Source: Hymenoscyphus infarciens (lineage: Eukaryota; Ascomycota; Leotiomycetes; Helotiales; Helotiaceae). Taken from it: a stretch of DNA of 64,000 nucleotides. This document shows, in pieces, positions 44,661 to 58,062 of the stretch; position 1 is the first letter of the stretch; the number at the start of each line of letters is the position of its first letter. The stretch lies in contig LLCB01000236.1 of the NCBI GenBank assembly GCA_001414345.1, positions 29,887-93,886 on the forward strand. The letters are read 5' to 3'. The notes beneath the pieces are model-generated. The model was not told the DNA's origin. It was given only the letters and a program-made list of their open reading frames with translations, and made no database searches. The position numbers and the translations under genes were made by a program.

Positions 44661-46216
44661 AGTGCAACAGTCTGAGTCTGGGTGGAGAAAGCAACATCAA
44701 TTGGGACGTCGAGGGTGTTGTTGACTTTCTCTAGTATTTGCGCGTTGACTTCAAGCTCAGGTTGGGTACCTAAACGTGGGAAAGTCACGTGATGGAATTG
44801 CCAAGATAGTAACCCAATCGGGCCTAGCCCCAAAATGAAACCTACTCGCTAACCTCACCTCACTTCAGTCTACCTAGTAACCTCCTGGCAACTTGCAGAT
44901 TTAGATGCGACTCCCCTCACTCACTGCAGCAAGCAACTCTGAACTTCCCCACGGCTGCCCACCAACTGCACAAGTCCGTTGCCGAGGAACTATTGGCAAT
45001 CCAAGCTGCTGAGCTGCGCCCTCTCCATTTGTTTCTCCTGGGAATCGGTCAAATCATTCAATCGCGCAGCAGCAGACGCCCCAAACCATGAGCATGAATA
45101 CCGCATCATCGCGATGGACTTGGGCTGCTGCAGTGGAGAAGAATCCGGAGTGCAGGACTGGACTCGATGGAAACTCCGGGGAACGGGAACAAGCAGGATC
45201 GATCATCTTCAACCGCTCTGCATCGAAACCTTTTATATAAACGTCTCGGACCACCCGTCGACTCTGCCATTAGCCAGCTTGGCGTAAGTCACGCCAGCAG
45301 TATTTGATGCAGATAGGGTGAAGGGGGAGGAGAGGGGCGGGAAGCAAGCGGTGAAGCCGAGGAGAGATAGTAGCACAAACTTGCGAATAGCTTCGCGGGT
45401 CTTAGTCAGGGGCAATCACGAGAGTTGCCTCTTCCAACTGCCTTCAGCGTTCTTGGTTCCACAACCCCGACAAACTTGATCAAAGTTGATCCGGCACTGC
45501 TCTTCCTATTCACACTCCAGTCCCCATTGGGATTCTGTCGACCCTGTCTTTCCTTGGCTGTCGCGTGCCGCCAAGGTCAGACGACGGGTTCCTGCTTCGT
45601 TTTCTTCCTTTTGACAGATCAAGTTGGACGGGAATCGCGGAGACGAACACCCTCACCACTCCTTCTTCATCGGCGAGTAATTTGAGCCACCAGTTTCACG
45701 GCCTCTTGTGAACCTTCTTCATCTCTCGCATGGTTTGGTGCATGGCTCATGCCGTGGAACTGCTGTGGGGATTTTTGTGCCTCGTTTGGTTCTCTGCAGG
45801 AACGTTGTCTGCCAATTCAAGTCATATTTCTGCATCAGGGCAGTAAAGAGGCAGATCCTCATCTGCAGTCCCACAGAAGAACCCTCTCTCTTGGTTTTCA
45901 TCGCATCTGAGAGGCCGGATATACCGTTTGGCTATAGACAACGGCAGCTTGCGAGAATTCCTGCAGCTGAGTTGTTGGTATCCAGAGTTGGGCAAACACA
46001 AGTGACTCGAGATGTTTCTTGATATAGCAAATACTCTGTCACAGTGACACTTGAAAATCCTCCTTGACGCAAACCACGCATCCTGGATGATAATCCTCGG
46101 TACAAGGGTACAAACCTTTCCAAGTTTTCGATCCCTATAAGACGGGAAGGAACTTCACCGGATAAGGGTATCTCACGAGCTCCCGTTCTTCCCAAACCAC
46201 CTCGAAGCAATTTAAG
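44661..46216. other. Divergent intergenic region, PSF2 / MFS transporter
   Basis: About 1.5 kb of GC-normal DNA between divergent genes. Frames such as 44979-45287 and 45708-46022 have no recognisable content. Presumably the promoters of both genes plus untranslated leaders. Confidence 0.45.
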
Positions 46217-47965
46217 ATGGATTCACAAAACGCCAAGAAGTCCCCTTCACATCTTGATTTGACGAAAGCGGGTTATCAAGGGAAGAATGGGGAACTGACC
46301 AGTTCGACGATATGTCAGCCTCAGTATGACATCCCATTTGATGAGGCTGCTACGAAGAAACTCGTTCGGAAACTCGACCTACATCTGATACCATTCCTTG
46401 CTTTCATCTACCTGTAAGGTCTTTCTGTGTGTGCCTTTTCAATGGCTAATCTTCTGGTCTCTTCCTAGGCTATGTTTCCTCGATCGTACGAATGTTGGGA
46501 ATGCAAAGCTGGAAGGCATGGAATACGACCTCAACATGAATGGACTCAAATACAACCACGCGCTTGCCATACTTTTCCCATTCTATGTCCTAGCCGAAGT
46601 TCCTAGCAACATCATCCTCAAGAGATTCCGCCCAAGTACTTGGTTCACCATCATTATGGTCACATGGTCTACCATAATGATATCAATGGGGTTTGTAAGG
46701 AGTTACAGTGAACTGTTGGTTTGCAGGGCACTTCTCGGTTTCGCAGAAGGGGGTTTGTATCCTGGCGTCACGTTCCTTATCACCATGTGGTATAAAAGAC
46801 ACGAGTGTGGATTCCGAATGGCACTTTTCTTCTCGGCAGCCACCGCGGCTGGTGCATTCGGTGGACTCCTAGCACGGGGAATTTCTGAGATGGAGGGTGT
46901 CGGTGGCTATTCAGGTTGGCGGTGGATCTTCATACTAGAAGGACTCCTCACGCTGTGCGTTGCCAGCGCTGCCTACTGGTGTATTTATGACTCCCCTTCG
47001 AGGTGAATACCCTCCTAATCCATCGGTTCGAGACTAATGTTTCATAGCTCTCGGTTCCTCTCATCCGCAGAGAAAGTTGAAGTTGAAAGGAGATTGAGGA
47101 GTGACTGTAGTTCTCTCTCCGAGGAATTTGACAAGAAATATATATACCAAGCGCTGAAAGATTGGAAAATCTGGATCATGTGTGTATTGACGATCGGCAT
47201 TTTTACACCACTTTACTCGATTGCTTTGTTCATGCCGACTATCATCAAAAACCTCGGCTACTCGAATAATACTGCTCAACTTATGACAGTTCCGCCTTAT
47301 GCCACGGCCTGCTTCTGTACCCTGGTTGGTAACTGGTGCGCTGACAAGGCAAGACAACGAGGAATATTCTTGGTTGGTTTTCAACTCACCGCGATCACGG
47401 GTTTTATCTTGTTGCTTTGTACGGACCTTCCGCATATTCAGTACGCGGGAACTTTCTTAGCAACAGCTGGTAATTATCCTCCTCCCACCCTTTTTTTTTT
47501 AATTGCACTTCACTTAATTCCCAATGCTAACCATGCGTAGGGGTCTTCTCTTTGGTCCCATTGATTGGAGCATGGACTGCCAACAACATTGGGGGAAGCT
47601 TGAAACGTGCCGTTGGTATCGCTATGCAAATCGGTGTCGGCAATCTTGGAGGTGTTATCTCCGCATACGTTTATCAAACCCACGATGGTCCCAGGTATGT
47701 CGTGCACATTCCCTTCCGATTGACAACATATTTGATACTAATATCCAACTACAGATTCATTCGAGGTCACGCCATTCTTTTGGGCTTAATCACCATGTCC
47801 CTCCTCTTGACTGTTTTCATGACCATCTACCTCCGCCACGAAAACGCACGCCGGGATATACTTCTCGAAGGACAGTGTGTTTCGTTGGAGGAGTATACGA
47901 TGGCTATGAAGCAGGAGCAGAGGGAGAAGGGTGATAATGCTGTCTTTTATAGATATACTGTCTAG
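46217..47965 (+). CDS. MFS transporter, anion:cation symporter (Dal5-like) family
   Basis: Plasma-membrane proton-coupled carrier for small organic anions. Substrate not predictable; the family includes allantoate, nicotinate, biotin and tartrate carriers. Exons 46217-46413, 46469-47002, 47048-47469, 47541-47694, 47755-47965 (introns 55, 45, 71 and 60 nt, with CTAAT/CTAAC branch points); 505 residues. Family marks: RKLDLHLIPFLAFIYLLCFL then DRTNVGNAKLEGM in span 1, YNHALAILFPFYVLAEVPSN, LLGFAEGGLYPGVTFLITMW (MFS signature region), AAGAFGGLLARGI, GWRWIFILEG before the central loop. The second half includes PPYATACFCTLVGNWCADKA and IGAWTANNIGGSLKRAVGIA. About 12 membrane spans fit. The C-terminal tail is cytosolic, ending VFYRYTV. 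Confidence 0.92.
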
Positions 47966-48430
47966 CATTTTATCGGCAACTTTGAATTTGATACGATATA
48001 CATGTGCGAATAGAGGGGGTTTTGGGTTATTTGTTTTCTATCTTCGGCGTTTTTGCTGAAAAATCCCTCTCCATAGATTGAGAGAGGGAATTTTGTTTAT
48101 TGACTTACCTTTGACATTGCTACTTCTTTTCTTTTGTATGGATAGATTTTTGGCTGGGGCATGATAGTACATTCGTTTCGGTATTGAAACTTTGTTAGCG
48201 GGGTTGTTGTGGTGTATTGGTAGATTGATACATTCGTTTTAGAATACACTTTTTCTTCTGAACCACCACTGGGGCTCCCACAATACACACTGGGCCGACA
48301 TTTATATTTTCATGAAAAGCTACGTATTTCCACAGCCTTCTTCCGAGGTCGAACCCACGAATCGAAGGCACGAATTTCACGCTAGAAAACACAACACCAT
48401 CGACTAAAAAGAGGTCGTGAAGATATAAGA
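47966..48430. other. 3' flank of the MFS gene
   Basis: No gene supported; composition drifts toward AT-rich at the right end. Confidence 0.4.
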
Positions 48431-49215
48431 AAATTCGGGGAGGATTCCTCGGGTTATAACTAGTCCTCTTGCGAAGTCTGGGGGTAATTAGATGAAAGCT
48501 TGTAGGTTGAAAGCTATATTTGTAGTACTTTTGCGAAATAGTTTTTAGTCTGATAGTTTAGAACGATATATAACAAAATATATATAGATCAAGTCTAAGT
48601 GCTAAAAGAGGCAAGAGTTTATCTCAGTTCCTTAGCCACTCTTTTAGTAAACCTAACCTATATAGCTTATATATATACTATTCTTTTATATCTCTACTTT
48701 TTTAATTTATCCTTTTAGCTAATAGTATTAAAGTAGATTAGGTTTCATTAGAGCGTTTAAGAGCTTATAGTAATAGCTTTAGTACTAAATACTAAGTTAG
48801 TATTAGAACTACTACTATATTATAAAAGTATCTTAAATTAGTAAAAGCTCACTATAGAATAGTTTATTTTAAAGTTTATAATTAATATATAGTTAAAAGA
48901 CTAAAAAACATAGAAAACTAAATATAGTTTTAAGAATTTTATAGATTTTAGAAGATATATAATTAGCTAAGTAGATAGCTTATAAGAATTAGCCTCGCAA
49001 AAGAAGAATCGTTACTACGCTACCTACTACGGCAAGGTAGACTAACTAAATTAAGAAAAGGATACTAAGTCTAAGAGCTTATAGTAATAGCTTTATAACT
49101 TAACGTCTTTTTACTATTAATATAATAATTTAAGCTATTAATATCTTACTAAGTAAACTACTCACTTATATTAAACCCTATTCTAATTATTTATAAAATA
49201 AAGATCTACTTTACT
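48431..49215. mobile_element. AT-rich RIP-type relic, unclassified
   Basis: Strongly AT-rich with no coding frame. AAGAGCTTATAGTAATAGCTTTA occurs twice in part (about 48758 and 49076). No terminal repeats or target duplication found, so class and limits are uncertain. Confidence 0.4.
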
Positions 49216-51584
49216 TATAGAAGTTGAGAACCCGAGATAAGCAAGAGTCCGGGTGGCTGGAGGGGCGGCTGTCACACGCCAGCTCCCCTTCTTTTGTGAG
49301 AGGAGAACTTCCAATCTCGAAGATCTCAAATTTCTTTGGACTTCCATTTACATGTACATGTATCATTAATCTCGAGACGATTGAAATATATAACATACCT
49401 AGTCGTTTTGCGGGGGATCATGTGTTTACCCTAACCCCCTTATCCCTTATTCAGCACCTTAGGCGTGCCTTAGGCACCTTATTCGGGTCCCCGAAATCCT
49501 TCGGGTTCTCCGAGATGGAGAAGACATCGATCCTTCCTTCTAAAATCGGCACACATAACTCCAACTCGAATTCCTGTCGCCCGGATTTGTATTTTATTGA
49601 TCCTCTCCGATAATTGCGTAAGCTATCTATTGGCTCTGTCGTCCGATGACTAGGTCGACAGACGCGACGGGAGCGATACGGTGAGGTGTTGGAAGGGTGG
49701 AGGCTGGAGATGAGGAGTGAAGAAGGGGAGAGTCGAGGCTGTGTACTTGCATTTGCCGATGTTTCAGCAGCTGTTGGTGAAGTTACCATTATTTGGGTGG
49801 TGGAGTCTGACTACTTTGAGTACGTGTTTTCTGTTGATCACCAGCTTTTTACGTCTTCGCGATGCGTGTTGGCGATGTTCGCCGGGAGAGTGTCGAGATG
49901 AGCGTTGAGGCTGTTGGGGGACGAGAGAAGTTTCACGTACTGTGCTAAAGTATGTTGCAGAGTTACTGTTGTCAGGCAGATGTCATTCTTTACGTTTAGT
50001 GAGGGGTCCGTAAGGCTGTGATATTTTGGCTGTTGGGGCAATTCGTTGAAGCACAATCATCCCCCCCCCCCGCGATTTGTTTTCGACAGTAAGAAATCGT
50101 ATATATGGAGAGGAAGGGGTTATACTCGGGAGGGAGGTCAGGTCGTGCCTTCTCTTCTCGCTGCTTGCTCAGATCATGGTGCGTCGAGCGGTCAAATAGA
50201 GGAGTAGGTAGAGAAGGAGCGACTTTCATGTTCGCTCCTCTCGACCTCAACGAGTTTGTGGTCGTGGCAGGAGTGCTTTAAAACCACCAACAGACTGTTC
50301 AGGTACGCACGCGGTATGTACAAGTCTCTCCAATGTCTCCATCAATTTATAAGCTAAGTCCAGATGTCGAAACGAGTCTTCGAAAATATTTAATACCGGC
50401 TCCTAAACCAATATTCCCTCGCGAAATTGATGCTCAGACGAAGAACATCACGTTGCAAGAAAAGGGTCAAGTCCTACCGCCTACTGCGGAAACAAAAATA
50501 CTGGAGAAATCGGGAAATATACGTGAACCGAGATATTTCCACGATCCTGTGATCCTGATGTCCACGATGCAAGTGCACCTATTTTAAGAGGGATGAATTT
50601 AAGGTTGGACCGGGGGTATTTTCCCTATACCTCGTACCTTTTGGGTGCTGACATACAGTTGCGGGTCACCATTGGATTCTTCGTTGAAGATGAGATTGTG
50701 TGAGGGGAGTTGAGGAGGGATCGTTAAGTATCGTTTTCTTTAGCATTCCTACGTTTGAGCTGCTTGGATTTTGAGGATGAAAGTCTCAAATCCAATGTGG
50801 AAGCCCTATACATCGGTGCGGCTTCATTCCTGTTTTTACAATTTATAGGAGCCTTCTCCAGTTTCGGTTTCTCCTCTCATCGACCCCCTTTGCGCAGTCT
50901 AGGCGAGTGCAAACTTCACACCTCCACGAGTGGCAACACTATTCCTAATCAAACTTCCTGTTGGTGTATGGATTAGGGCTTCTCAGTGGTCTTCGGGAAC
51001 GTGGGCTCTGGGATACCTAGATGGTGAAGGATCTTACCCCTGAGAACATCAACCAACCTCAACGCAGGGCCCGAAGCCTAAGCCAACCACACAAGCGGAA
51101 AACAACCACCTCCCTTTTGAAGGATGTAAGGGGAAATCCCATAAATTTCCGAACAAATCAGAAGCACTTTCATCGATTATCATCATGTTCTTTCAGCCGC
51201 AAGTCTGCAAGGCTGGCAAGGATAGGTTCGATTCGGTGCTGCAGCATCCTTGAAACTTTGAATCCTGGGATCCTTCTGGAGCCTGAAATAAATTAGGGTC
51301 ATGTTCACCCTTAGTAAACTCACTTGACATCTTGTCTCCCCTGGTGCTGAAACGACATTATGTTCGGATGGTTTAGTGCTCCGCCTTGCTTGCCAAGTAC
51401 TTCGCCGAGTGTATATACTCTTCTTCAGCCAGCTTCCAGAAGAAAGCTATCCTCAAGCCTCATCTCGATTCTTGGCATTCTCTTAGCCAAACACTCCTCT
51501 TTCAGGAACCCACTGTCTTTTCCCGTTCACTCTCTGTCCTTGTTACTTCATCGTTAATCATTTTCACCTCATCTCAACTTCAAG
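49216..51584. other. Intergenic, no well-supported gene
   Basis: GC-normal. The frame at 50333-50587 (84 residues, MSPSIYKLSPDVETSLRKYL) is the most protein-like but has no motif or splice partner. A C10 run lies at about 50061-50070. The right end is the promoter of the wall-protein gene. Confidence 0.4.
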
Positions 51585-54425
51585 ATGCGATTTTCTACTT
51601 TGTTTTACGTTCTCGCAGGAGCCAGCTCCGTTTTGTCTTCGGCCTTACAACCCTATGTTGCCCACGAGGCCAAGTACATCGGTGCAGCAGAAAAGAGACA
51701 TATCGATATCTACGATGAATCAATCGCATACATCGAGGGGAGATCTTTACATTTGGGAAAATTCGATCTCGCTCAAACCTTCCCAGCGAATAAAGTCTTG
51801 GTCTCAGTGTACGTGCTGTGGATGTCCATCGTTCACCGATTTAAATCTAACTTCTTATGTAGGAGCTTAGGAACTTCGGCCCCCGGCTCTGCTTCTGCAA
51901 GCCTAAGCTTAACGGCTACCTGTGTTTCCTGCTTCACTACTGGAACTGCTGATGTTTCTACTGATGGATTAAAGATTGATGAAAAGGCACTTAACCCGTT
52001 GAATTTCTTCAAAGATCCAAATCCGACAGACCTGGTCAAGAAGGCACTTGATTTCCCCGTAACTGTCAATCTCGATAACCTTGGTGGACATTTTGAGTTC
52101 AAGATTGCTTTTGGGGCTAGTGGAACTTATGTTGTCAACCTGTTCAAATCTGAAACCCCGATCGGGGTTCAACTCAACGAGGATGCTAAAGTTGGTCTTC
52201 TCATGAGCATTGATCTCATTCTCTCTGTGGGCGCTGCCATAGATTTTACTGCTGGGTTTGATCTCGTGTTCCCTACTGGTATCAGCTATAAGCTCGATCC
52301 CCTCAGCGGAGAGATCATAGAAATGAGCCTGTAAGTTGATTCCCTCCCGCTCATCTGCGAGGTTACTGACGGCCCATGTAGTGCAGGAGCACAGATCAAG
52401 GAAATTCCAGTCAAATTCAATAGTGGCTCCGCAAGTGTCTCCGCTACATTACGGCTCAAGTTCCAGGCCGGACTTGCCTTGAAAGTACTAGGAAAGGGGT
52501 TTGACTTCGCAGCTGGTGTCTTTTTCGATCCAATTCAATACCAGGCAGCTATCACATATGCGCCTGCAAAACCTTGCGCACTCGAAATGACACAAAAGGT
52601 GTTTGGGGAGGTCGGGGCTTTTGCCAAAGCTGGTGTTACAATTGATCCTGTTAAATTGGACATTGGACCAACCGCAGTGACAACCTATTTTACCGGCGTT
52701 TTAGCATCGACTTGTATTTCAAGTGGACCTACTTCCAGTGCTACAATTGTGCCCACCTCAAAGGCTGCTCTTCCTGTTTCATCATCTCTCCCGATCAAGG
52801 ATGTTACAACAAAGAAGGAAGCAACCACCTTGCTATCAAAGACAAGCCAGAAGGAAACTGGAAAGCCAACTGCCACGACTGTCAAATTGTCGACTTCAGC
52901 AACTGGAGGAATCTTCCATCCTACAGGAACGGGTGCCCATGGAACTGGGGTCTCTACAGTCAAATCAGGAAAACCTAGCGGAACTGGGATCTTCTCTAAC
53001 CCATATCCTGTGCATGGAAGCGGGTCCGGAACTCCACCAGTACACGCATCTGTTTCTGGCAAGCCTATTCCATATGGCAATTCATCTCATCCAACATCCA
53101 TTCACATTGTTGGTGGTGATACAATTGTTACCCTTCCTACTGCTTCGCCCAGAGTTACCAAGGTTCAGAACTCAGGAGTAAATACTCCAATGACTACCTC
53201 CACTCTTTCTTTGACTTCTGTCTATACAATTACATCTTGTAAACCAGAAGTCACTGACTGCCAAGCAAGAATTGGAAAAGTTACTAGCGAGATTATAGTT
53301 ACCACTACGGTATGCCCTGTTTCAACGAGTGCTTCAAAACCAACGTCTACAGGCGTCTCTGGAAATGCCGGAATTAACGTTCCGATGACCACTTCGACAA
53401 TTTCGTCAACGAAAGTCTATACTATCACTTCCTGCAAACCCGAGGTCACAGATTGTCCTTCAAGAATTGGAAAAGTCACGAGCGAAGTCTTTATCACCAC
53501 GACCGTTTGCCCAGTTTCTACTGGATCCCCAAAGCCCATTCCTTCGAGTGTGTCTCGGAACTCTGGTGTGGCTGTAAGCAAGTCTTCATCTGTTCCATCA
53601 GTCATTCCAATATATGCGGCCACTGGAGGAATAGCATATTCGCCACCTGTCGCTTCAAGTCTTGTTATCTCTTCACCTCCTTTGCCTTCCCCAACGGCTT
53701 CGGAGCTCACTACGCGTACGGTTTACAACACTGAATCCGTCACCATCACGTCTTGTAAGTCGGCTTATGTGTTCTGTCCTACGCATCTCGCAGTTCCAGT
53801 CGTTCAAACCATTCAAGTCGTGCAATATACTACGGTCTGCCCAGTCGATCAGACTTCATTCCCATCTGTTCTCCCAACTCCGGCCCCAGCACCGTCACCT
53901 TCCCCAGTACCCGTCAGTCTCGTGTCTGTGGTTCTAGCTCCAATTGCTGGCTCAACAACAGTCGCAGCCAACCAAGGAGTCTCAGTGATGACTGCTATCA
54001 TCCCGCCGGGACCAATTGTTTCAACTTTCGCACCTACAATTTCAATCGACAACCCATACACGATGACACCACTAAATACCCCAATTGTGAAAACTCTCGA
54101 CTCATATGTTCCGCCAGTTCCAACTGCTACATTCGCAGCAAACACTACCCTGACCCTCCCCGCTCCAACAATTTTACACGCACTGGCAAAGCCAACCACA
54201 TACCCCATTACAAACCTGACCGCCTCTTACATTATTCCAACTTCCAAAGGAACAGCTCCCTTCACGCGCCTCCCCGTTGCAACTGGTATACCAAGTATTC
54301 CGGCTTCGGCGAGCTCAAGCTCTAAGCCAACGCCTAGCTTGATACAAGCTTCCGGTGCTGGCACCCTCATTGCCACCTCGGTTGTGATGGTACTCGCGGG
54401 ATTGTTCATGGGCTTCTTGATGTGA
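51585..54425 (+). CDS. Secreted, probably GPI-anchored serine/threonine-rich cell-wall protein
   Basis: 911 residues; exons 51585-51808, 51863-52330 and 52382-54425 (introns 54 and 51 nt). A signal peptide at 1-19 (MRFSTLFYVLAGASSVLSSA) starts the protein. Residues about 75-340 form a structured N-terminal domain rich in beta-type sequence (NLGGHFEFKIAFGASGTYVV; LLMSIDLILSVGAAIDFTAG). From about 350 on the chain is Ser/Thr/Pro-rich, suited to O-mannosylation. Two close copies of a Cys motif (VYTITSCKPEVTDC...RIGKVTSE...TTTVCPVS, about 500-620) and one divergent third copy (SVTITSCKSAYVFC...YTTVCPVD, about 680-730) are present. Similar motifs occur in fungal GPI wall proteins. The C-terminus ends in a hydrophobic segment (LIATSVVMVLAGLFMGFLM), the usual GPI-addition signal. 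A role at the wall surface is inferred; no enzyme motif is visible. Confidence 0.85.
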
Positions 54426-56591
54426 TTGAATTTTTAGCTTGACGCAAATTTTTAGGGGTTCGGTGATAGGTTTTAATGATTTGAAGAATTGAATTTGAGG
54501 AATGAAATGAGTTTACAATCATTCTTTGGGAGGAAGGTTTTGATGATTAGCGTATTTTTTATATTTTCTTGTGTTTATTTATATACCCCCATGCATGGCT
54601 TTGGTGCCTGTATTTTGTATTAGATGGTGTGGTTGTTTCTTCTGTTTATTTATATTTTGACACAGATACTACTTTATCAATTCTAATTATTCCATGACTT
54701 GAATGCTACTTCTATGCCACTCTTTAACAATCTGAACTCAAGGTACATTACTTGTAATTTAATTACCGTTTAATTATTAACACGTAACATTCATGTCACA
54801 TGACAGCAAAGTGGCGTTTCAATCAGTTAAGATATATCGTTTACTCATTGCTTTACTTATAAATACTTCGATCAAGCAAAAAAAAGGGGGTAGATTCCTA
54901 CTTCTTAGACTAGGTATCATGAGCCTAAATACTTACTTTCTACCTTACTTACCACTTAGGTAGAAGTTCTAAGAGATAGAATAATATATAGCTATAGATG
55001 TCTATCTTAACATAACTTTTTAAATATAAGTCTTCGGAATATGTTTCGAGACCTTAAATGTATACATTTATAGACATGTATCTAAATATTAATTGTTAGA
55101 TAAAAGATTTTGAGCATAGTTGAGTCTAGTTATTCGCGAGATCTGGCGAGCTGTTGTCGTTTGAACACAAGAAATCTCGGTTCAGTCGAAATCCTACGAA
55201 CGAAGAGTGGAAATTTGGAAAGTGGAAGAGAGAGAGAAGGGATTTATGACAAGCTTGATAAGGACTATCGTGACCAGCTGGTGCAGCTGCTGCAACGGGC
55301 TCTTGCAGTGTTCAATGCTCGCTCGACAATAGACAGCCCCATCAATGGTTGCTACATATCAAGTTCAGAAAAGACAGAATACGTTTTCCAAAATTGAGAA
55401 AACCTAGCAATTGTTTGGAGTCACTCTCATGAAGTCAAATTGCCAACTCGCCCAATGTCCCTTAAAAAAGTCTTCAAACATATGTGCAATAGCAAAGCTT
55501 TGAAGACTAACATCTGTCGGAAGAATAACAGACTGGTTGTTCAAGTCATGGTTGTCAAGAACATCAATACGGACTGGTGTTTCTTAAATTGTATTAAGAC
55601 TTGAGTGCGATTCCCATAGGGGTCTGCAACACCAGTGTTAGAAGAGGTGTGCTTCAAAGATTTGAAAACGTGCAAACTCAAATGAAGACGATCGTGGCAG
55701 GCGTGCCACTTTTGCACACTAAGTTTACTGCCACGCAAAGGAATAATTCTAATACCATAGCAGCGTTGACAAAGATCGTTATGCTGTAGCAACTCGCGAA
55801 GATAGGGTTTTGGTATATCAGAACAAGAAGAAATCGGATGAGAGTGTTTTTTCCTTAACCGCCAACAACTAGAAAACTCTCGTTCAAGAAGCTGTTCGTT
55901 AAAAAATGTCCAGATTTACCGTACTATGAAACGAGAATTATTTTTGGTCCGGAGCTAAGTGTCTTCGAGCGCTTATACGCGATCATGAGAAGAGCTCCTC
56001 ATACACTAGTGCTATCAGATATGCGATGATTCCCCGGGTTCCTATTTCCCAATCGAGAGTTTGAATAAACCACATTGAGCACAACAGCAGCCCTAAAGGA
56101 ACGTTCAGCCTCCTCTTAAACTCCACCAGCTCGGAACCTAATTAAGGCACGTCAAAGTAAAATGTAATTGATTGCTACAAGTATCGTGTAAGCAGTGCGC
56201 GCCGAGGTACAGCCACAGTTGCACAACGTCATCGCTGGAATTCCAAATTGTGCGGAGGATGTGGCCGAGCATCAGCATTTCAGTTAAATTCCAATTGGTA
56301 ATTTCTATTGGACAAAAAACGCTATACTCAAATTCAGAAATCACAAAATTACATCGTGCTTATGCTTCGGAATCCGCATGTTTCTAGATGTGGAAATCCT
56401 GCCCCTGGTGAAGGGGCCTTAGTCCACGATCTGACCGGTGGTGGTGATGGAGTCAAGCTTGAGCTGTAAGGCTGATAATGAAAAGAAACTCAAATCATGA
56501 CCTTGAATTCTTGACTTCAGGATCTTTGAGTCACTTATATAACGAGGTACTGGCATAAAGGAAAAATGGATTCAAATCAAAAACAGAAGTC
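54426..56591. other. Intergenic, nothing recognised
   Basis: About 2.2 kb, moderately AT-rich. Short frames at 55110-55397 and 55541-55792 have no motifs. Possibly contains an old degraded repeat around 54.9-55.1 kb; I could not define one. Confidence 0.4.
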
Positions 56592-58062
56592 ATGGCTTCA
56601 AGAAATGAGCAGACGAAAGAGATCTCCGAAAAGCCAACAACTCGACGAAGACAACATCATTTGCGATCGAAAAATGGATGCGCCACCTGCAAGGAAAGAC
56701 ACATTCGTTGTGATGAGAGAAGGCCATTCTGGTAAGTAAAAGACTTAAAATAGCCGAGCCCAAATACTTTCCACTGAAGAAGGAAGTTCAATAATTTGAT
56801 TTTGAAAGCCGCAATTGTGTAAGGGTTGGTCGAGTCTGTGTTTATGCCAGTACATCCACACCTCAGAGCAGCATAAGCCCTGAGCCAGAAGCAACGTTTG
56901 CTATCCCCGGGCATTCCACCAATCCCGCATGGCCAGGAAATAACCTTCTCCCAGAAAGGGGAGTTTATAATCCACAACCCCGTCAGCAAGATATTGCCAC
57001 CATTGCGCTTTGGATTGTTCAGCAATCATATCACATCTCGACGGGAAGACAACTGCCAGAGCGTTCAATGTTGTCAACTCCAGGGGATGATTTACTTCGG
57101 TGGGTTTTCAGATCTTGATCGTCTAGGAAATCGGAAATCCTGACAGCCCCAGATACAATCAACTCGCTGAGATCCATGAATGCGTTCAATGCGCGCTTTT
57201 GAGTTTCCACGCATACATACAATACCAAACAACGAAAAGTTCAGCATCAAAAGAGGTCTATCTCTCGCATTCTTGCATCGCTTTGACCAAGTTACAAACG
57301 GAAATCAATAATACCTTTTCCCCTTTGAACGCAGACGCGATTGGGATTGCATCAATTATCTTGGCAGGACAAGCTCACGATTGGTGAGTTGACACTTTTC
57401 GTTCTCGAAAAGAGACTTTGTCACTAACATGGAATCAGGGACCAGTGGGTTATATTTATGGAAGGCTACTCGATGGTAAATTCTGAAGCAAAATAAGAAA
57501 GTACAAAAAGGCTAATTTTTTGGAGGCGCTGAAGCAGGTTCGCGATCGCAATATCCCCACCGCGTATCCAGACTTGCTAGGGGAACATTTTCCAAGAACG
57601 AACTTTACTTCAACAGAACCTTCCGCAAATCGGGAATGCATGCATCAAGAAGTTGAAGAAGTTTTAAACTCAATCCGAGCTACAGCTCCACTCCTGGGGC
57701 CGGAAAAATGGCAAACTTTGGGGTTTTGGGATTTGGAGCAACTGGCTCTGACCGTGGCTGAGGCTATCAGGCTTGAATCTGATTCGGAATCCTATCACAA
57801 GCTAGGTTGGCTTAGATCGTGGATGTTCTGGATCGAATCGAGAGATAACAAGGATGAGGAGCACCTCGTTTTGAGTTGTTTGTTCTATGCCTTGATCTCT
57901 GCGACCGCGCCGCTGTTGCCCGCGCGTTACTCAAATACTTTGCCGCCTCGCTGCGCCGACAGGATGGAAACAATTATTGCGGAGATGGCCGATCAGAGTC
58001 CTCTCAAGTCAGGGCTCCAGAGTCTTCTAAACTCGACAAAAAATGCATTCGAGAATACATGA
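56592..58062 (+). CDS. Zn2Cys6 (Gal4-type) transcription factor, gene model incomplete
   Basis: An ATG at 56592 leads into GCATCKERHIRCDERRPF. After an intron (GTAAGT...TTGAAAG, about 56732-56810) the reading continues with CRNCVRVGRVCVY, completing C-x2-C-x6-C-x6-C-x2-C-x6-C, preceded by basic residues (RRRQHHLRSKN). Further coding exons are evident: IHECVQCALLSFHAYIQYQT...GIASIILAGQAHDW (to about 57384), DQWVIFMEGYSM after an intron with GTGAGT/ATCAG, and a long final exon (VRDRNIPTAYPDLLGEHFPR ... SLLNSTKNAFENT, about 57530-58062) in the style of the fungal-specific factor domain. The join between the zinc-cluster exon and the second group (about 57060-57140) needs a frame change for which I see no good intron. 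It may be a frameshift or a missed exon. Target genes unknown. Confidence 0.65.

Noticed and set aside
44979..45287. 102-codon plus-strand frame between PSF2 and the MFS gene
   Set aside because: A minus-strand frame of similar length overlaps it; composition is not protein-like, so it is treated as untranslated or intergenic.
49451..49789. Minus-strand Ser/Thr-rich frame
   Set aside because: Low-complexity reading with no start context or neighbours, overlapped by plus-strand frames of equal length.
52685..53080. Minus-strand 131-codon frame
   Set aside because: Opposite-strand shadow of the serine/threonine-rich wall-protein gene, a common artefact of such biased coding sequence.
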